Of a DNA stretch of 64,000 nt, positions 28,836 through 38,511 are shown piece by piece. A program made the position numbers and the translations under genes. The stretch covers positions 1 to 64,000 of the forward strand of contig NZ_MDDV01000012.1 in the NCBI RefSeq assembly GCF_001854885.1. The letters are read 5' to 3'. This stretch comes from Ensifer sp. LCM 4579. GTDB taxonomy: Bacteria > Pseudomonadota > Alphaproteobacteria > Rhizobiales > Rhizobiaceae. The notes below the pieces were generated by a model, which worked only from the letters and a program-made list of their open reading frames with translations, was not told where the DNA came from and ran no database searches. Position 1 is the stretch's first letter; the number at the start of each line of letters is the position of its first letter.

Positions 28836-28935
28836 AAAGCGCGTCGCGATTAAACGTATTCGTGCGATGCACTTTAGGTCCTTGTTTTATGCATGTCGTT
28901 GCCCCAAAACCGCTGCACACTTTTGGGCGACATGC
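28836..28935. repeat. Rhizobiales palindromic intergenic repeat
   Basis: Two adjacent palindromes: one spans 28836-28875 with AAAGCGCGTCGC and GTGCGATGCACTTT arms; the second spans about 28891-28935 with GCATGTCG...CCAAAA and TTTTGGGCGACATGC arms. This pair of palindromes is a repeat found many times in Rhizobium and Ensifer genomes. It overlaps the 3' end of the IS5 transposase frame. Confidence 0.75.
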
Positions 28936-29478
28936 GCTAAGCGGCGCGGGTTCGCTCCGGCGAGCAGCCAGGCGAGCAGCAGCCACAAAAGCTGCCTGAA
29001 CCAGTTGAGGAGGAGCGAGAAGTTGTAGCCGGCGGCGGTCAGGACGGCGTTGATGGCATCACCGTTTTTGCCGGCGAGATAGTTGCGGCCCATGCGGTAC
29101 TCGGCCTTGAGATGGCCGATGACCGGCTCGATCGCCGAGCGCCACCGCATCTCGCGCTTGATCGCCGGGGTGACGCGGCGCTTCTGGCCGCTGGTGAAGA
29201 CCCGGAAGCGATGGCTCGCGGGGGCATTGTGGCCGCGGTCGCCGGCGTCAGCGAGGATGCGCTCGATGTCGTTGCCGATGGTCTCCTCCATGTCGGGAAT
29301 GACGGTCGCCAGCGTGTGGCCGTCATAGGGATTGCCGGGCAGGGCTTTCGCATGCAGCGCGAAATGGCCGCCCTTCGAGCGTTTGAGCGTGGTGGCGACC
29401 GAGACCTTGACGCCGAACTCGTAGGGCCGGTGCGCCTTGCCCTTGCCGATGCATTCGACCTCCGGGGCATGCAGGCTC

Positions 29479-31025
29479 ACATGGGGATCGTCAGTGTCAA
29501 GTCTATTATTGCATCTCGACATTCCTCGAAGGTTTTCGGTTCCAGGCTCGGGCTCAATACTGCGTGACGCGGCTTATTTTGCGAAGCCTGATCAAACTCA
29601 CATACGGTCGCCGATGATTTCGGCTGCACCAACATCCCGCCTGCGGCGGGCTGAGCCCGGGAGGACGAGACCATTCTGTAGAACGGCATTTTTTGCCAGA
29701 CCTGCATTCGGTTCGTCACCCGGATCCGCCGGGGTTCATGAGACCTCGGTGGATATCAGAAAGATTGAAGTGGTAGAGATGTTATGCGGATTTCATCACG
29801 GCGCCCTCGATGACAACCCCGGAGTTCACGTACTTCCAAAGCGCCACCAGCAGTTTGCGTGCCAGCGCAACGACAATCGTTTTCTTCATACGCCCGCCAT
29901 TGCGTTCAATGCGCGCCCTGAACCATTTTGCCAGTGTCGAATCCGGTTGATGTCGCAACCACAGCCAGGAGAGCTGGATCAATGCAGTCCGCAGTCCCGG
30001 ATTGCCGGCCTTCGAGACCCCTTGCTCCCGATTGACCGAGCCGCTTTGCCAGGGCGTCGGTGCGAGCCCGGCATAAGCGGCCACCTGACGGCGATTTTCA
30101 AAATGCCGGAACAGTCCCTCCGACCAGAGAATATTCGCAAATTCCGCGCCGATCCCTTTGATCCCGAGCAGCATCGTGACAGCCGATGGCTTCGTGCCAT
30201 CCGTGGACTGTGCCGCGATGAGTGCATCGCGTTCATCCTCAATAATCCCGATCTGACGGATGACCAGTTCCAGGCGGTCCAATTCCCGGCATATCTGTGC
30301 CTTCATGTGCAGCGGCAGTGTCTGTCCATCTCCCGTTCGCAGATCTTCAAGCCGCTGGCGCCGATTTTTATGAAGGGGTTCGTAATCGGTGATGCCCTGC
30401 GAGAACAACAGGCCTTTGATGCGGTTGACATGTGCGACACGCTCAACCATCAGCGTCTTGCGTTCCCGACCGATCCGCCGCCGGTCTTCGTCCTCGCGAG
30501 AGATATCCCGCACCATTGAGCATACACGAGGCTCGCCTCTTTTGAACGCCAACAGAACTCGCAGCAGTGCCTCACCATCGACACGATCTGTCTTCACGCG
30601 TCGGCGTTTACGCGATGTCGCGATCGATGCCGCATCAACGATATGGCTCTCGATGCCGTCTTTCACGAGAGCCCGATGTATCCAGAAGCCATCGAGACCT
30701 GCCTCCTGGATCGTGATGATCGGCCAAACCTGCCCGGTTCTGTCCCGGCTTCTTTCCTGCAGCTTCGCAAACAGATCGAACAGTCCGGTAGTATTGCCGG
30801 CGGCAATGGAATATTTCGACATCTTCTCGCCGGTCCCCGGCAACAACGTCGTAATCAGCCAGGTTGAACGGGACAGTTCCATCGAGACAAAAATTGCGGC
30901 AAGATTGCTCTGGATGGCGGCAGCGGATTTCTCGGTCTTGAACATAGGAGCCTCAGAATGAGCGGTTGCTGGAACGACCACTCATTCTGCAAAAACGCTG
31001 GCCGTCATCTACCCCATAGGATCTG
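29479..31025 (-). mobile_element. IS110-family insertion sequence inside the IS5 element
   Basis: Boundaries are inferred from where the interrupted IS5 reading frame resumes on each side. The only long gene is the transposase at 29782-30945. About 300 bases lie 3' of that gene and fewer than 90 lie 5'. In the IS1111 branch of IS110 elements the guide (bridge) RNA is made from the longer non-coding end, so 29479-29781 is the place to look for it. Confidence 0.7.
29782..30945 (-). CDS. IS110-family transposase (DEDD recombinase)
   Basis: About 387 residues from the ATG at 30945 (MFKTEKSAAAIQSNL). N-terminal RuvC-like DEDD domain: FVSMELSRSTWLITTLLPG, IITIQEAGLDGFWIHRAL, and KTDRVDGEALLR. C-terminal transposase_20 domain: LLGIKGIGAEFANILWSEG, FRHFENRRQVAAYAGLAPTP, and the serine region SVNREQGVSKAGNPGLRTAL. 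All expected parts are present and the frame is intact, so the element may be active. It is inserted in an IS5 transposase gene. Confidence 0.9.
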   Translation of the reverse strand: MFKTEKSAAAIQSNLAAIFVSMELSRSTWLITTLLPGTGEKMSKYSIAAGNTTGLFDLFAKLQERSRDRTGQVWPIITIQEAGLDGFWIHRALVKDGIESHIVDAASIATSRKRRRVKTDRVDGEALLRVLLAFKRGEPRVCSMVRDISREDEDRRRIGRERKTLMVERVAHVNRIKGLLFSQGITDYEPLHKNRRQRLEDLRTGDGQTLPLHMKAQICRELDRLELVIRQIGIIEDERDALIAAQSTDGTKPSAVTMLLGIKGIGAEFANILWSEGLFRHFENRRQVAAYAGLAPTPWQSGSVNREQGVSKAGNPGLRTALIQLSWLWLRHQPDSTLAKWFRARIERNGGRMKKTIVVALARKLLVALWKYVNSGVVIEGAVMKSA

Positions 31026-31633
31026 TAGATCTTGCGGCCGCGCTGGCGTTGCCGCTGCTCCAGAACCGTCGAGGCCTGGTGGAGCGGCCAGAGGAACATG
31101 CTCAGCAGCGTCTCGTCATCGCCGATCTGCCGGCGAATATCGCGGACGGTGCGGCCGAGATAGGTCTTGAGCTTGCGCAGCGCGTTGCGCGCCCGCTTGA
31201 ACTGCTTGGCGTGGGCATAACGCTGATGTTTGATCAGCGCCTGCTTGCCGACCCGCATATAGGATTGCCGCAGTTTCAGTCCGGTCTTCCTTGCCAGCTT
31301 CACCAGCCGCTCCCGCGCCCGATGGATCAGCTTCGCATCGGTCGGGAACATCACATTCTTCGGCTGCACGGTGGTGTTGGTCCTCGGACTTGATCCGGGG
31401 ATCACCCGGCGCGTATCGGCGGGATGCATCGCCCGGTCTTGATCGCGATGGCCAGGCTTTCCTGCAGCAGCGCGGTCAGCCGCGCCTCGCCCATGCGGCC
31501 CCGCCAGCGCGTCATCGACGAGCGGTCGAACGGCAGGTCGTGGCGGAAAAATTCTTCGCCGCAGAGATATTGGAAATAGGGGTTTTCCACCCAGCGGGCG
31601 CACAGTTCCTCGTCCGAAAATCAAATTGCATAT

Positions 31634-33025
31634 GTGGACGGCCCCCTCCTTGCAAGATCGTCGTGCAGTTTGTGGTCGGATCGCTTGCGATCATATGTAC
31701 GGCCTTCGAGTGCGGTCGCACATGACCGCTGGCCAAGATGGTTTCCGCGACGCGAGTTCCAAACAAGAAAGCGACCTGGAGCGGCCGTTGCAATTTGCGG
31801 AATGTCTCGTGTCCCGGATCGATCGATCACACCATCTGCCTTTCGTCCTGCAAGTTCCCGGCATCAGCTTGGCTCGGAGCGCATGCAGAGCCTCCGTTCC
31901 AGCCGATCTTATACCGCTTGCGCCGCTGCGGGTTGGCTTGCGTGCATGGCCTTGTAGTGTTCGCCGCTCACCATCAGCTTCCAGGCAATGCGGGCGATCT
32001 TGTTGGCGAGCGCCACGGCGGCCTGCTTCGGCGATTTGCGCTTGAGCAGCCCGGCGAGCCACGGCGAGGCGACGCTGCGGCCGCATCGCACGTGCTGGAT
32101 CACGGCGGTAGCTCCGACAATCAGCACGCTGCGCAGGGCTTCGTCACCGGCGCGCGTGATCACACCGAGCCGGGTCTTGCCCGCCGTGGAGTGGTCCTTC
32201 GGCGTCAGCCCGATCCATGCTGCGAAGTCGCGTCCGGAGCGGAACAGCTCGGGGGCCGGCGTCTTCATCACCAGCAAGGCGGCGCCGATCGGCCCAATGC
32301 CGGGTACCTTGGCCAGGCGGCGGCTGCGCGTGTCGCTGCGATGCCAACCCATCAGCTTAGCTTCGATCTCTGCCACGCGCTCCTGCAACTGCGCATATTC
32401 CTTGGCCTGCTGAGCAAACAGCTCGCGCGCCAGCGCCGGCAGGGTCTCGTCCGTCGTGGCACGCTCGAGCAACGGCGCGATGTTACTCATGCCCTTGGCG
32501 GCCACCAGTCCGAACTCGGCCGCGTAGCCGCGGATCGAATTCGCCAGCTGCGTCCGATTGCGGACCAGCCGCTCGCGCATCCCAACCAGCATCAGCGCCG
32601 CCTGCTCATCGGCCGTCTTCATCGGCACGAAGCGCATCGTCGGCCGGCTCATCGCCTCGCACAGCGCCTCGGCGTCGGCCGCGTCGTTCTTGCCACGTTT
32701 GACGTACGGCTTCGCATACTGCGGCGGGATCAGCTTGACCTCATGGCCGAACGTGCTCAACAAGCGGGCCCAATGATGCGCCCCACCACACGCCTCCAAC
32801 GCTATGGTCGTGGCCGGCAGCCTCTCGAAGAACCCCACCATCTCCCGCCGCCGCAGCTTCTTGCGCAGCACCGGCTCCTCCGCCGCATTCACCCCATGCA
32901 GCTGGAACACATGTTTTGACGTATCCATGCCAATGCGAATAACCTTCTCCACGGACGGCCTCCTTTGTTTGAGATCTGCAACGACCTCATTCTGGCACAT
33001 CAGATGCCGTGTGGGGGCCGTCCAC
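31634..33025 (-). mobile_element. IS110/IS1111-type element with 13-base inverted repeats
   Basis: GTGGACGGCCCCC at 31634-31646 is repeated in inverse orientation at 33013-33025. Between them lies one intact transposase gene (31909-32952). Subterminal inverted repeats are typical of the IS1111 subgroup. The 260 non-coding bases 3' of the gene (31647-31908) are the likely location of a bridge-RNA gene. The left end lies against the truncated 5' side of the IS5 relic. Confidence 0.75.
31909..32952 (-). CDS. IS110/IS1111-family transposase
   Basis: About 347 residues from a GTG at 32952 preceded by AGGAGG. DEDD domain: VIRIGMDTSKHVFQLHGV, ATTIALEACGGAHHWARLL, IPPQYAKPYVKRGKNDAADA. C-terminal domain: LAKVPGIGPIGAALLVMKT, GRDFAAWIGLTPKDHSTAGK, LGVITRAGDEALRSVLIVGA. 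The frame is intact. A much longer frame upstream of the GTG has no sign of translation. Confidence 0.9.
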   Translation of the reverse strand: MEKVIRIGMDTSKHVFQLHGVNAAEEPVLRKKLRRREMVGFFERLPATTIALEACGGAHHWARLLSTFGHEVKLIPPQYAKPYVKRGKNDAADAEALCEAMSRPTMRFVPMKTADEQAALMLVGMRERLVRNRTQLANSIRGYAAEFGLVAAKGMSNIAPLLERATTDETLPALARELFAQQAKEYAQLQERVAEIEAKLMGWHRSDTRSRRLAKVPGIGPIGAALLVMKTPAPELFRSGRDFAAWIGLTPKDHSTAGKTRLGVITRAGDEALRSVLIVGATAVIQHVRCGRSVASPWLAGLLKRKSPKQAAVALANKIARIAWKLMVSGEHYKAMHASQPAAAQAV

Positions 33026-33260
33026 TCCAACAAGAAAAGCGCATTCAATGAGCGCTTTTCTTGCAACACTGCACCGCGGAAAAGCGGAAATTATACAGCG
33101 CTATTGAAGACGTGTGGATAGTTCACTGCCCGGCTCACAGAGGCCGACGGCCGTGGCCGCCGCCTTCGGGGTCTGCATAGAGATCCTTACAGTTATAATG
33201 CGCTATCGACGGGAGGGGCTCGGCGTCTCCCTCTCCTGCCTACATTACGAAATCGTCCAT

Positions 33261-33950
33261 TTAGAAACGGTAGGTGACGCCTGCGCCGATCAACAGTGGA
33301 TCAATTTTTGCCTTGCCGCTCAGCGGTCCGAGAAGGTCATGATCAGCCTTCCATTCGGTTTCGAGGAAGATCTTCTTCACATCGAAGTTCACCCCCCAAT
33401 GGTCGTCGACCATGTAGTCGAAACCGACCTGCAGCGCGGCCCCCACATGATTGTCGACGTGGAGGTTATGGAAACCGGGCTTTTCGCTCTGGTTGTAGAA
33501 CAGCGAGTAGTTGATGCCCGCACCTACATAGGGCTTGAAGGCGCCGAAATCAGTGAAATGGTACTGCAGCGTAAGCGTCGGCGGCAGCAACCAGGCCTTC
33601 CCGACCGGCACGCCGACCGCGCCATCTTCGTTGATGTTGGCGTAGGTCGTGCCAAGGATGAGTTCAGCGGCGATGTTGTCGGTGAAGAAGTAACTGATGT
33701 CGAGTTCCGGGATCAGCGAGTCCGAATAGGAAAGATCCGAGCCGGTCACGCCGTTAATCGAGCCACTGTCCTCAGTGATGACGCCCAAAGCGCGCACGCG
33801 GATCTGCCAGGGGCTTAGCCCCGTCGTCACATCCTCTGCCACCGGGGCAACAGGCGGTGATGTCAGCTCCGCGGCGGCTGCCCCGCACGCAAAAAAAGCC
33901 GCACCCAGGGCCGCGATCCATCTCAGATGCCGTGCGTCATTCATGTTCAT
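33261..33950 (-). CDS. ompW: OmpW-family outer-membrane protein
   Basis: 229 residues from the ATG at 33950 (MNMNDARHLRWIAALGAA), with AAGGAG upstream. Signal peptide ending near ACGAAAAE. The mature part is an eight-stranded beta-barrel of the OmpW family: WQIRVRALGVITED, LIPELDISYFFTDNIAAELI, LLPPTLTLQYHF, FKPYVGAGINYSLFY, VGFDYMVDDHWGVNFDVKK, and a C-terminal Phe in GAGVTYRF. OmpW barrels form hydrophobic channels. In several bacteria they are induced by low oxygen through FNR. The FixK/FNR box at 34035-34048 supports that here. It stands alone. Confidence 0.92.
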   Translation of the reverse strand: MNMNDARHLRWIAALGAAFFACGAAAAELTSPPVAPVAEDVTTGLSPWQIRVRALGVITEDSGSINGVTGSDLSYSDSLIPELDISYFFTDNIAAELILGTTYANINEDGAVGVPVGKAWLLPPTLTLQYHFTDFGAFKPYVGAGINYSLFYNQSEKPGFHNLHVDNHVGAALQVGFDYMVDDHWGVNFDVKKIFLETEWKADHDLLGPLSGKAKIDPLLIGAGVTYRF

Positions 33951-34034
33951 TTGACGTCTCCTTGAACCTGCAATCATTGAATCAGCAATAACCGTTGCAA
34001 GGGAGACCGGTAGGCCGCGCGTGGCGGCGGCATG

Positions 34035-34048
34035 TTGATCGAGATCAA
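34035..34048. promoter_or_regulatory. FixK/FNR box upstream of ompW
   Basis: TTGATCGAGATCAA is an exact match to TTGAT-N4-ATCAA. It lies 85 bases upstream of the ompW start, which suits activation by a CRP/FNR protein under microaerobic nodule conditions. Confidence 0.8.
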
Positions 34049-34089
34049 CCGTGATTAGGAAAAACCGGTATATCGGACGGAGAAGTCAA

Positions 34090-34927
34090 TTTGTCACATG
34101 AAGGCCATTCGACTCGAAGCTGCGATTTGGCCACGTCGAAGTACAGATAGGCTGGGCGAGGCGGCCTCGATGACCGATGTTGTCGGCCCCACCGCCCTCG
34201 CCCGTCGACGCCGCAGCATACCGCCAGGAGGCGTTGCGCCGCCTGCATGTGACGGCCCGGCAATTCGCCCAAGAGACCAGTGTCTCGCCCGCCACGGTCA
34301 GCCGCGCCCTCAACGGACTTGCCTGAACAAACTCAGGCCGCTGGCGCCAGGTGAGCCGGCGCGCCGCTACGCACGCGACAAGCCCGGCGAGCTCATCCAT
34401 ATCGACATCAGCTAAGTCAACAAGTTTCATCGAACCGAGCACCGCATCACCGGCCATCGCGCCAGGCAACGCAACGGCCACGGCGTCGGTTGGGAATACG
34501 TGCATTTGGCGACGACCACTCACGCCTGACCTATTATTTCCCGACGAGGCGCGGTGCTCCTGTTTGCGGTTTCTCTTCAACGCCTTGCGTTTCTTCAAGG
34601 CCCAGGGCGTCAAGGTCCATCGCGTACCGACAACGGCGCCAGTTTCCGCTCCCCATCCTTACACCAGGGCGCTGCGGCGGCTCAGCATCAAGCACATCCG
34701 CACTAAGTCCTATACACCCAAGAACAATGGCAAGCCGAGCGCCTCGTCCAGATCACCCGTGCGAATGGGCCTATGCCAAGGCCTACGAAACATGGGATCA
34801 GAGGGGGCCACGACCTATCGATCTGGTCCCCCCGCTACAATTAGCGTCGCCCGCATGGCAGCCCAAAATCCAAGCCACCCATCAGCCGACTCGGCCTAAC
34901 CGAGGATAACCTGTTGAGGCTCCACTA
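34090..34927 (+). pseudogene. IS481-family transposase relic
   Basis: Translated in changing frames it reads as one IS481 transposase: RRYARDKPGELIHIDIS, GHGVGWEYVHLATT, VLYTQEQWQAERLVQ-type core, and the ending [17 protein letters not shown]. It needs at least five frame changes and has several stops, so it is long dead. Its 3' end supplies the last codons of the chemotaxis-receptor gene on the opposite strand. Confidence 0.75.
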
Positions 34928-37110
34928 CTGGGCAGTCGTCGAAGCGAGTCTTGCTCGCATTCCTGTGCAGCAAGAGCCAGATTGCCCTTGAACTCACTCT
35001 TGTGCGTCCTGAAGCGATTGAGCATCTTGGAGAGATTAGAAGATTCTTGAGCAAGCCCCGCCGACGCCGCATTCATCTCCTCGACCATCGCAGCGTTCTG
35101 CTGGGTCGCCTGATCCATCTGATTGACGGCGGAGTTGACCTCCCCAAGGCCGACGGCCTGCTGCTGAGCGGCAGATGCAATTGCGTCCATGTGCTGATTG
35201 ATCGTCTGCACCAAGACAGCAATCGAATGCAGCCCTTGGTCGGTATCGCTGACGAGTTTGACGCCTTCGCTTACCGCGACTTCCGAATTGCCGATCAAAA
35301 CCTTGATCTCCTTGGCAGCATTGGCGGAGCGCTGCGCCAGCTCGCGTACCTCTTGGGCAACAACGGCAAAGCCCTTGCCGGCTTCCCCGGCGCGTGCTGC
35401 CTCGACGCCGGCATTAAGTGCCAGGAGATTGGTCTGGAAGGCGATCTCGTCGATCACTCCGATGATTTGGCTGATCTGCTGGGATGCCGTCTCGATGCGC
35501 CCCATTGCCGCGACTGCATTGCCAACGACCACCCTCGCCCCCTCAGCGTGATCCTTGGCATTCCGCACTAGGTTTTGTGCTTCGCCCGTTCGCTTAGAGG
35601 TTGCCTGGACATTCGACGTGATTTCCTCGAGTGCAGCCGCTGTTTCTTCCAGCGAAGCGGCTTGCTTTTCGGTACGGTTGGCAAGATTGCTGGAGGCACT
35701 GGAAATTTCACTTGATCCGCCTCTCACTGCACCAGCAGATTTTCCGACGGCCAGGAGAACTTGACGCAACTGGGCGACCGAGGCGTTAAAGTCATGGCGC
35801 AATGCTTCGAACTGAGGCGCAAACTGTTCTTCAATTTCGCAGAGCATGTCGCCAGCAGCAAGCTCGCGCAGGGCCGAGGCAAGCGAGCCCGTCGCTCTGC
35901 TGAGACGGTCTTCCGCCTCAGCTTCCGCAAGCCGCTGCACCTCCACACGCTCACGTTCGGCTCTCTGGCGATTTTCTTCCGCCTCCGTCTCAAGCTGGGC
36001 GTTGCGAATAGCGGCCTGGCGAAACACTTCCACCGAATGCGCCATATCCCCAATCGCATCCCTGCGATCCACAAAGGGGATGGGGCTTTGTGCATCACCA
36101 TCGGCCAGTTGCTGCATGCGACGTTCAATCGCGCGGATCATTCGTGAAACCTGGCGCAACACGAAAATGCAGATGCCGAAAACGACCAGCGACACCAGAA
36201 CCGCTGTGATCGCGCCCCTGATGAATAGGCCGCGCAGTTCGGCGAGCGCGCCCTGAGCTTTAGCATTCAGCATGTTGCCCGACTTCTCGAGCAGGTCGGT
36301 CATGATGCGGTTTTGGTCGCCCGTCTGGGATGACCAGCGCTCAAGGGCAGCCCTGTCCTCTCCCTTCGGCTCATTTTGGTACATGGCAGCTCGAACGTCT
36401 GCCAGGGATTTGCCCTCTGCGCTGTCGGCAAAGCGATCGAACTCTTCGATCAACTCCGCGGGCAGGTGTTCGCGCAACACCGGCGTGGAGTGATCACGCA
36501 GTCCTTTGGCATATAGGAGAAAAGCATATTCAGGTGTCACCAGTCGACGACCGGCCAGAAATTTCTCGCCCAAGCGAATTTCGATTAGACCCGCATCGTT
36601 AACCTGCATCAGAGCATGGTAGCCATCGATAAAGCGCGCCAGGTCGAGATCGGCAATCGTTGACGCGGAACGGCGCACCAACTCCAGGCCCGCAGCGGAT
36701 GCGGGTTGCAGAACCAGCAGCGCCTCATTGCTATCGGCGGTTCCGGCGTCCACGTTTCTGCGATAATTGGGCAAAAGCTTCAGCTTATCCTGGATTATGC
36801 GGTAGGCTCCGTCGATCGCCTGATCCGAATTACCCTGCACCTTCCAGTCGCGATAGGCCTTGTCCAGAACCGCGAAGGCGCGATCGACAGCGTCGCGCCG
36901 TTCCGCGAGATCGCTGGGCGTGGCAAAGGCTTCTGCTGGTAACACCTGCGCTATTTCTCCTCCCGCATGTGCAAGGCGTTGAACCACGACCTGTTCTTCC
37001 AGGGTCCCGTAGCGAATGTAACCGTCCAAAACAGCCGATCCACTCAGCCACAGAAAGGCCGATAAAGGAGCCGCAGCAATCAAATAAAGCAGGCTTCGCA
37101 AAGAAAACAT
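34882..37110 (-). CDS. Methyl-accepting chemotaxis protein with altered C-terminus
   Basis: 742 residues from the ATG at 37110 ([16 protein letters not shown]). TM1 about residues 4-24; a periplasmic helical sensor to about 290; TM2 about 295-320 ([19 protein letters not shown]); HAMP linker; a second HAMP-like stretch; then the signalling hairpin with [20 protein letters not shown] and [20 protein letters not shown]. It senses an unknown ligand and signals to CheA/CheW. The last codons (GYPRLGRVG) are read from the end of the IS481 relic, so the original C-terminus has been replaced. A leftward nod box lies about 740 bases upstream with a small frame and a repeat between. Confidence 0.9.
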   Translation of the reverse strand: MFSLRSLLYLIAAAPLSAFLWLSGSAVLDGYIRYGTLEEQVVVQRLAHAGGEIAQVLPAEAFATPSDLAERRDAVDRAFAVLDKAYRDWKVQGNSDQAIDGAYRIIQDKLKLLPNYRRNVDAGTADSNEALLVLQPASAAGLELVRRSASTIADLDLARFIDGYHALMQVNDAGLIEIRLGEKFLAGRRLVTPEYAFLLYAKGLRDHSTPVLREHLPAELIEEFDRFADSAEGKSLADVRAAMYQNEPKGEDRAALERWSSQTGDQNRIMTDLLEKSGNMLNAKAQGALAELRGLFIRGAITAVLVSLVVFGICIFVLRQVSRMIRAIERRMQQLADGDAQSPIPFVDRRDAIGDMAHSVEVFRQAAIRNAQLETEAEENRQRAERERVEVQRLAEAEAEDRLSRATGSLASALRELAAGDMLCEIEEQFAPQFEALRHDFNASVAQLRQVLLAVGKSAGAVRGGSSEISSASSNLANRTEKQAASLEETAAALEEITSNVQATSKRTGEAQNLVRNAKDHAEGARVVVGNAVAAMGRIETASQQISQIIGVIDEIAFQTNLLALNAGVEAARAGEAGKGFAVVAQEVRELAQRSANAAKEIKVLIGNSEVAVSEGVKLVSDTDQGLHSIAVLVQTINQHMDAIASAAQQQAVGLGEVNSAVNQMDQATQQNAAMVEEMNAASAGLAQESSNLSKMLNRFRTHKSEFKGNLALAAQECEQDSLRRLPSSGASTGYPRLGRVG

Positions 37111-37445
37111 GAAGCGCTCCTTCCAGCGCAAATTCTAAAGAATTCAGTTAAATATAGTTTATAGAGAAAAATATTGATAATCTATTAATGTAGAAAAGTA
37201 ACAAACTAAGGAAGATGGTGCTATTTTTTATGTTATCCAGGAACTTATCCCTGTTCTTTTCTTTTCGCACCTGCAAGTTGTCGGCTGCCAACTCACATTT
37301 TCGCCCTGCTAGACATGAACTATTCTATTATGCGGCGACAGGACACAGAACTTCGCTTGGTCCCGAAAAGGCGCTCGGATCTCGCCTGCCGGTTCTCAGA
37401 CATCCGCGTTCGGCCCTTCGGATGAAGTGGGTGACGGTCTGCCTA

Positions 37446-37550
37446 ACGCATCGGCCCGAAAATCGGACCCGATTTTCGGAAAGCACGATGCGTAGATTCA
37501 AAGAGTTACAGCGTCCTTTGTGCGTCCTAAAGGACGCACGGCGCTGTAAT
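37446..37550. repeat. Rhizobial palindromic intergenic repeat
   Basis: Two palindromes side by side: CGCATCG...GAAAATCGG/CCGATTTTC...CGATGCG (37447-37493) and ACAGCG...GTGCGTCC/GGACGCAC...CGCTGT (37508-37547). These are typical of repeated rhizobial intergenic mosaic elements. The repeat interrupts the region between the nod box and the chemotaxis gene. Confidence 0.75.
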
Positions 37551-37559
37551 ACCAGTAAG

Positions 37560-37771
37560 GGCCGACCTCCTCTTACTTCACTCTTCACCGTCGCGTCACA
37601 GGTAATCATCAGCATGCCCGCACCGCGGAAGCAGCACAGCCAATGCTTAAAGCCGCGGCGCACGCCCGCGCCGCTCTGACCGGCGCCATGAAGCGCCCCG
37701 TTACCGAAGTGGTAATGCATCACGTCCTCGGCCACCAAAGCGCCAAGTTCCCCATATTGCTCCGGCATCAT
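37560..37771 (-). other. Short open frame downstream of the leftward nod box
   Basis: The ATG at 37771 opens MMPEQYGELGALVAEDVMHY and runs about 70 residues before entering the palindromic repeat, where the frame stays open to 37328 but loses meaning. No family recognised. Its position 77 bases after a nod box makes it worth recording; it may be the truncated start of a former nod-box-controlled gene. Confidence 0.3.
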
Positions 37772-37847
37772 AAGACGATTGACCCCGGCATCAGATACAT
37801 TCGCTCTTGTCGTTCAATTGAAATCAACTTTCTCTAACGGCGTTCGG

Positions 37848-37895
37848 AAGAATGCCAAAATTCTTTGTTTGGATGGCATCAATCCACGCCGTAGA
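37848..37895 (-). promoter_or_regulatory. nod box, leftward
   Basis: On the minus strand ATC-N9-GAT (ATCTACGGCGTGGAT) is followed by ATCCAAACAAAGAATTTTGG and CATTC, which fits the NodD-binding nod-box consensus. The surrounding 110 bases are an inverted copy of the region holding the other nod box at 46718-46765. It points toward the short frame at 37771 and the chemotaxis receptor. Confidence 0.7.
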
Positions 37896-37999
37896 TGCAT
37901 GCGTTTCAAGTCGGTTACCGTTGAATGACCTCAAGTTCCAGCGAACGGCGTCTGGGAGACGAAGGGCGCGGAAGATGTCGAAATGGTCCCAGGGTTCCC

Positions 38000-38180
38000 A
38001 TGCCTGTCGTCACCATTGGTCTTGATCTCGCAAAGGCTGTTTTTCAAGCTCACCGCGTCGATGAAGCCGGTCAAACCGTTCTTCGCCGATGCCTTGGATG
38101 AACTGAGTTGCTGGCGTGCCAAGCTTCCGCCTTGTAAGGTCGCGATAGAGGCATGCTCGAGTACCCATCATTGGCTCGGG
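38000..38180 (+). pseudogene. N-terminal fragment of an IS110-family transposase
   Basis: The ATG at 38000 reads VVTIGLDLAKAVFQAHRVDE followed by AGQTVLRRCL. After a frameshift it continues as KVAIEACSSTHHW, the second conserved IS110 block. The rest of the gene is missing: the sequence runs into the AAA-ATPase fragment on the other strand. Confidence 0.75.
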
Positions 38181-38493
38181 AACTGGTGAAGGTTGCGTCC
38201 CGGTCGCCGATCGCATCCAACATGATGATCGCCGGAACCTGCTCGCGAGCTTCGGCGAAGCCCGCTCGCATGGCTTTAAGCAACTCGCCGCTATGGCCCC
38301 TCGCCTGCCCTTGGGCGACCGATGTGGCAAGATGGCAGCCGCTCGTAACGGCAATAATCGAGCAAACTGTGTGCTCCCCACTACCGGAGGCCCACTCGGG
38401 AGGGCGTGTCGGTCTGAGCTTACCGTCCCGCCAATCACCGAGCTCGTTTGCGAGTTCTAAAATCCAGGCTTTCGCGGATGAATGTCTATTCAC
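38150..38493 (-). pseudogene. Internal fragment of an AAA+ ATPase
   Basis: Minus-strand reading LLKAMRAGFAEAREQVPAII followed by MLDAIGDRDATFTSSRANDG matches the Walker-B/sensor region of AAA+ ATPases (normally ...PAIIMLDEIDGIGDR); a few codons around the second acidic residue are lost. Neither the Walker A motif nor the C-terminus is present. It abuts the IS110 fragment at 38150. Confidence 0.55.
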
Positions 38494-38511
38494 CCTGGAC
38501 CAGTGTGCTCC

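Larger units (their letters stand above)
28887..31622 (-). mobile_element. IS5-family element, 5'-truncated and split by an IS110 insertion
   Basis: The C-terminal half of an IS5-type transposase lies at 28887-29480 (VECIGKGKAHRPYEFGVKVS, then GHNAPASHRFRVF, AIEPVIGHLKAEYRMGRNYL). The middle part lies at 31026-31622 (WVENPYFQYLCGEEFFRHDL, SMTRWRGRMGEARLTALLQE, then VQPKNVMFPTDAKLIHRARERL). The two join at KIY/SLHAPEVE once the IS110 element is removed. The 5' end is missing beyond 31622, and one frameshift lies near 31410. It is inactive. Confidence 0.8.

Noticed and set aside
29437..30519. 360-residue forward frame
   Set aside because: Antisense to the IS110 transposase.
31738..32919. 393-residue forward frame
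   Set aside because: Antisense to the intact IS1111-type transposase.
33114..33818. 234-residue forward frame
   Set aside because: Antisense to ompW, which has signal peptide, barrel motifs and a FixK box.
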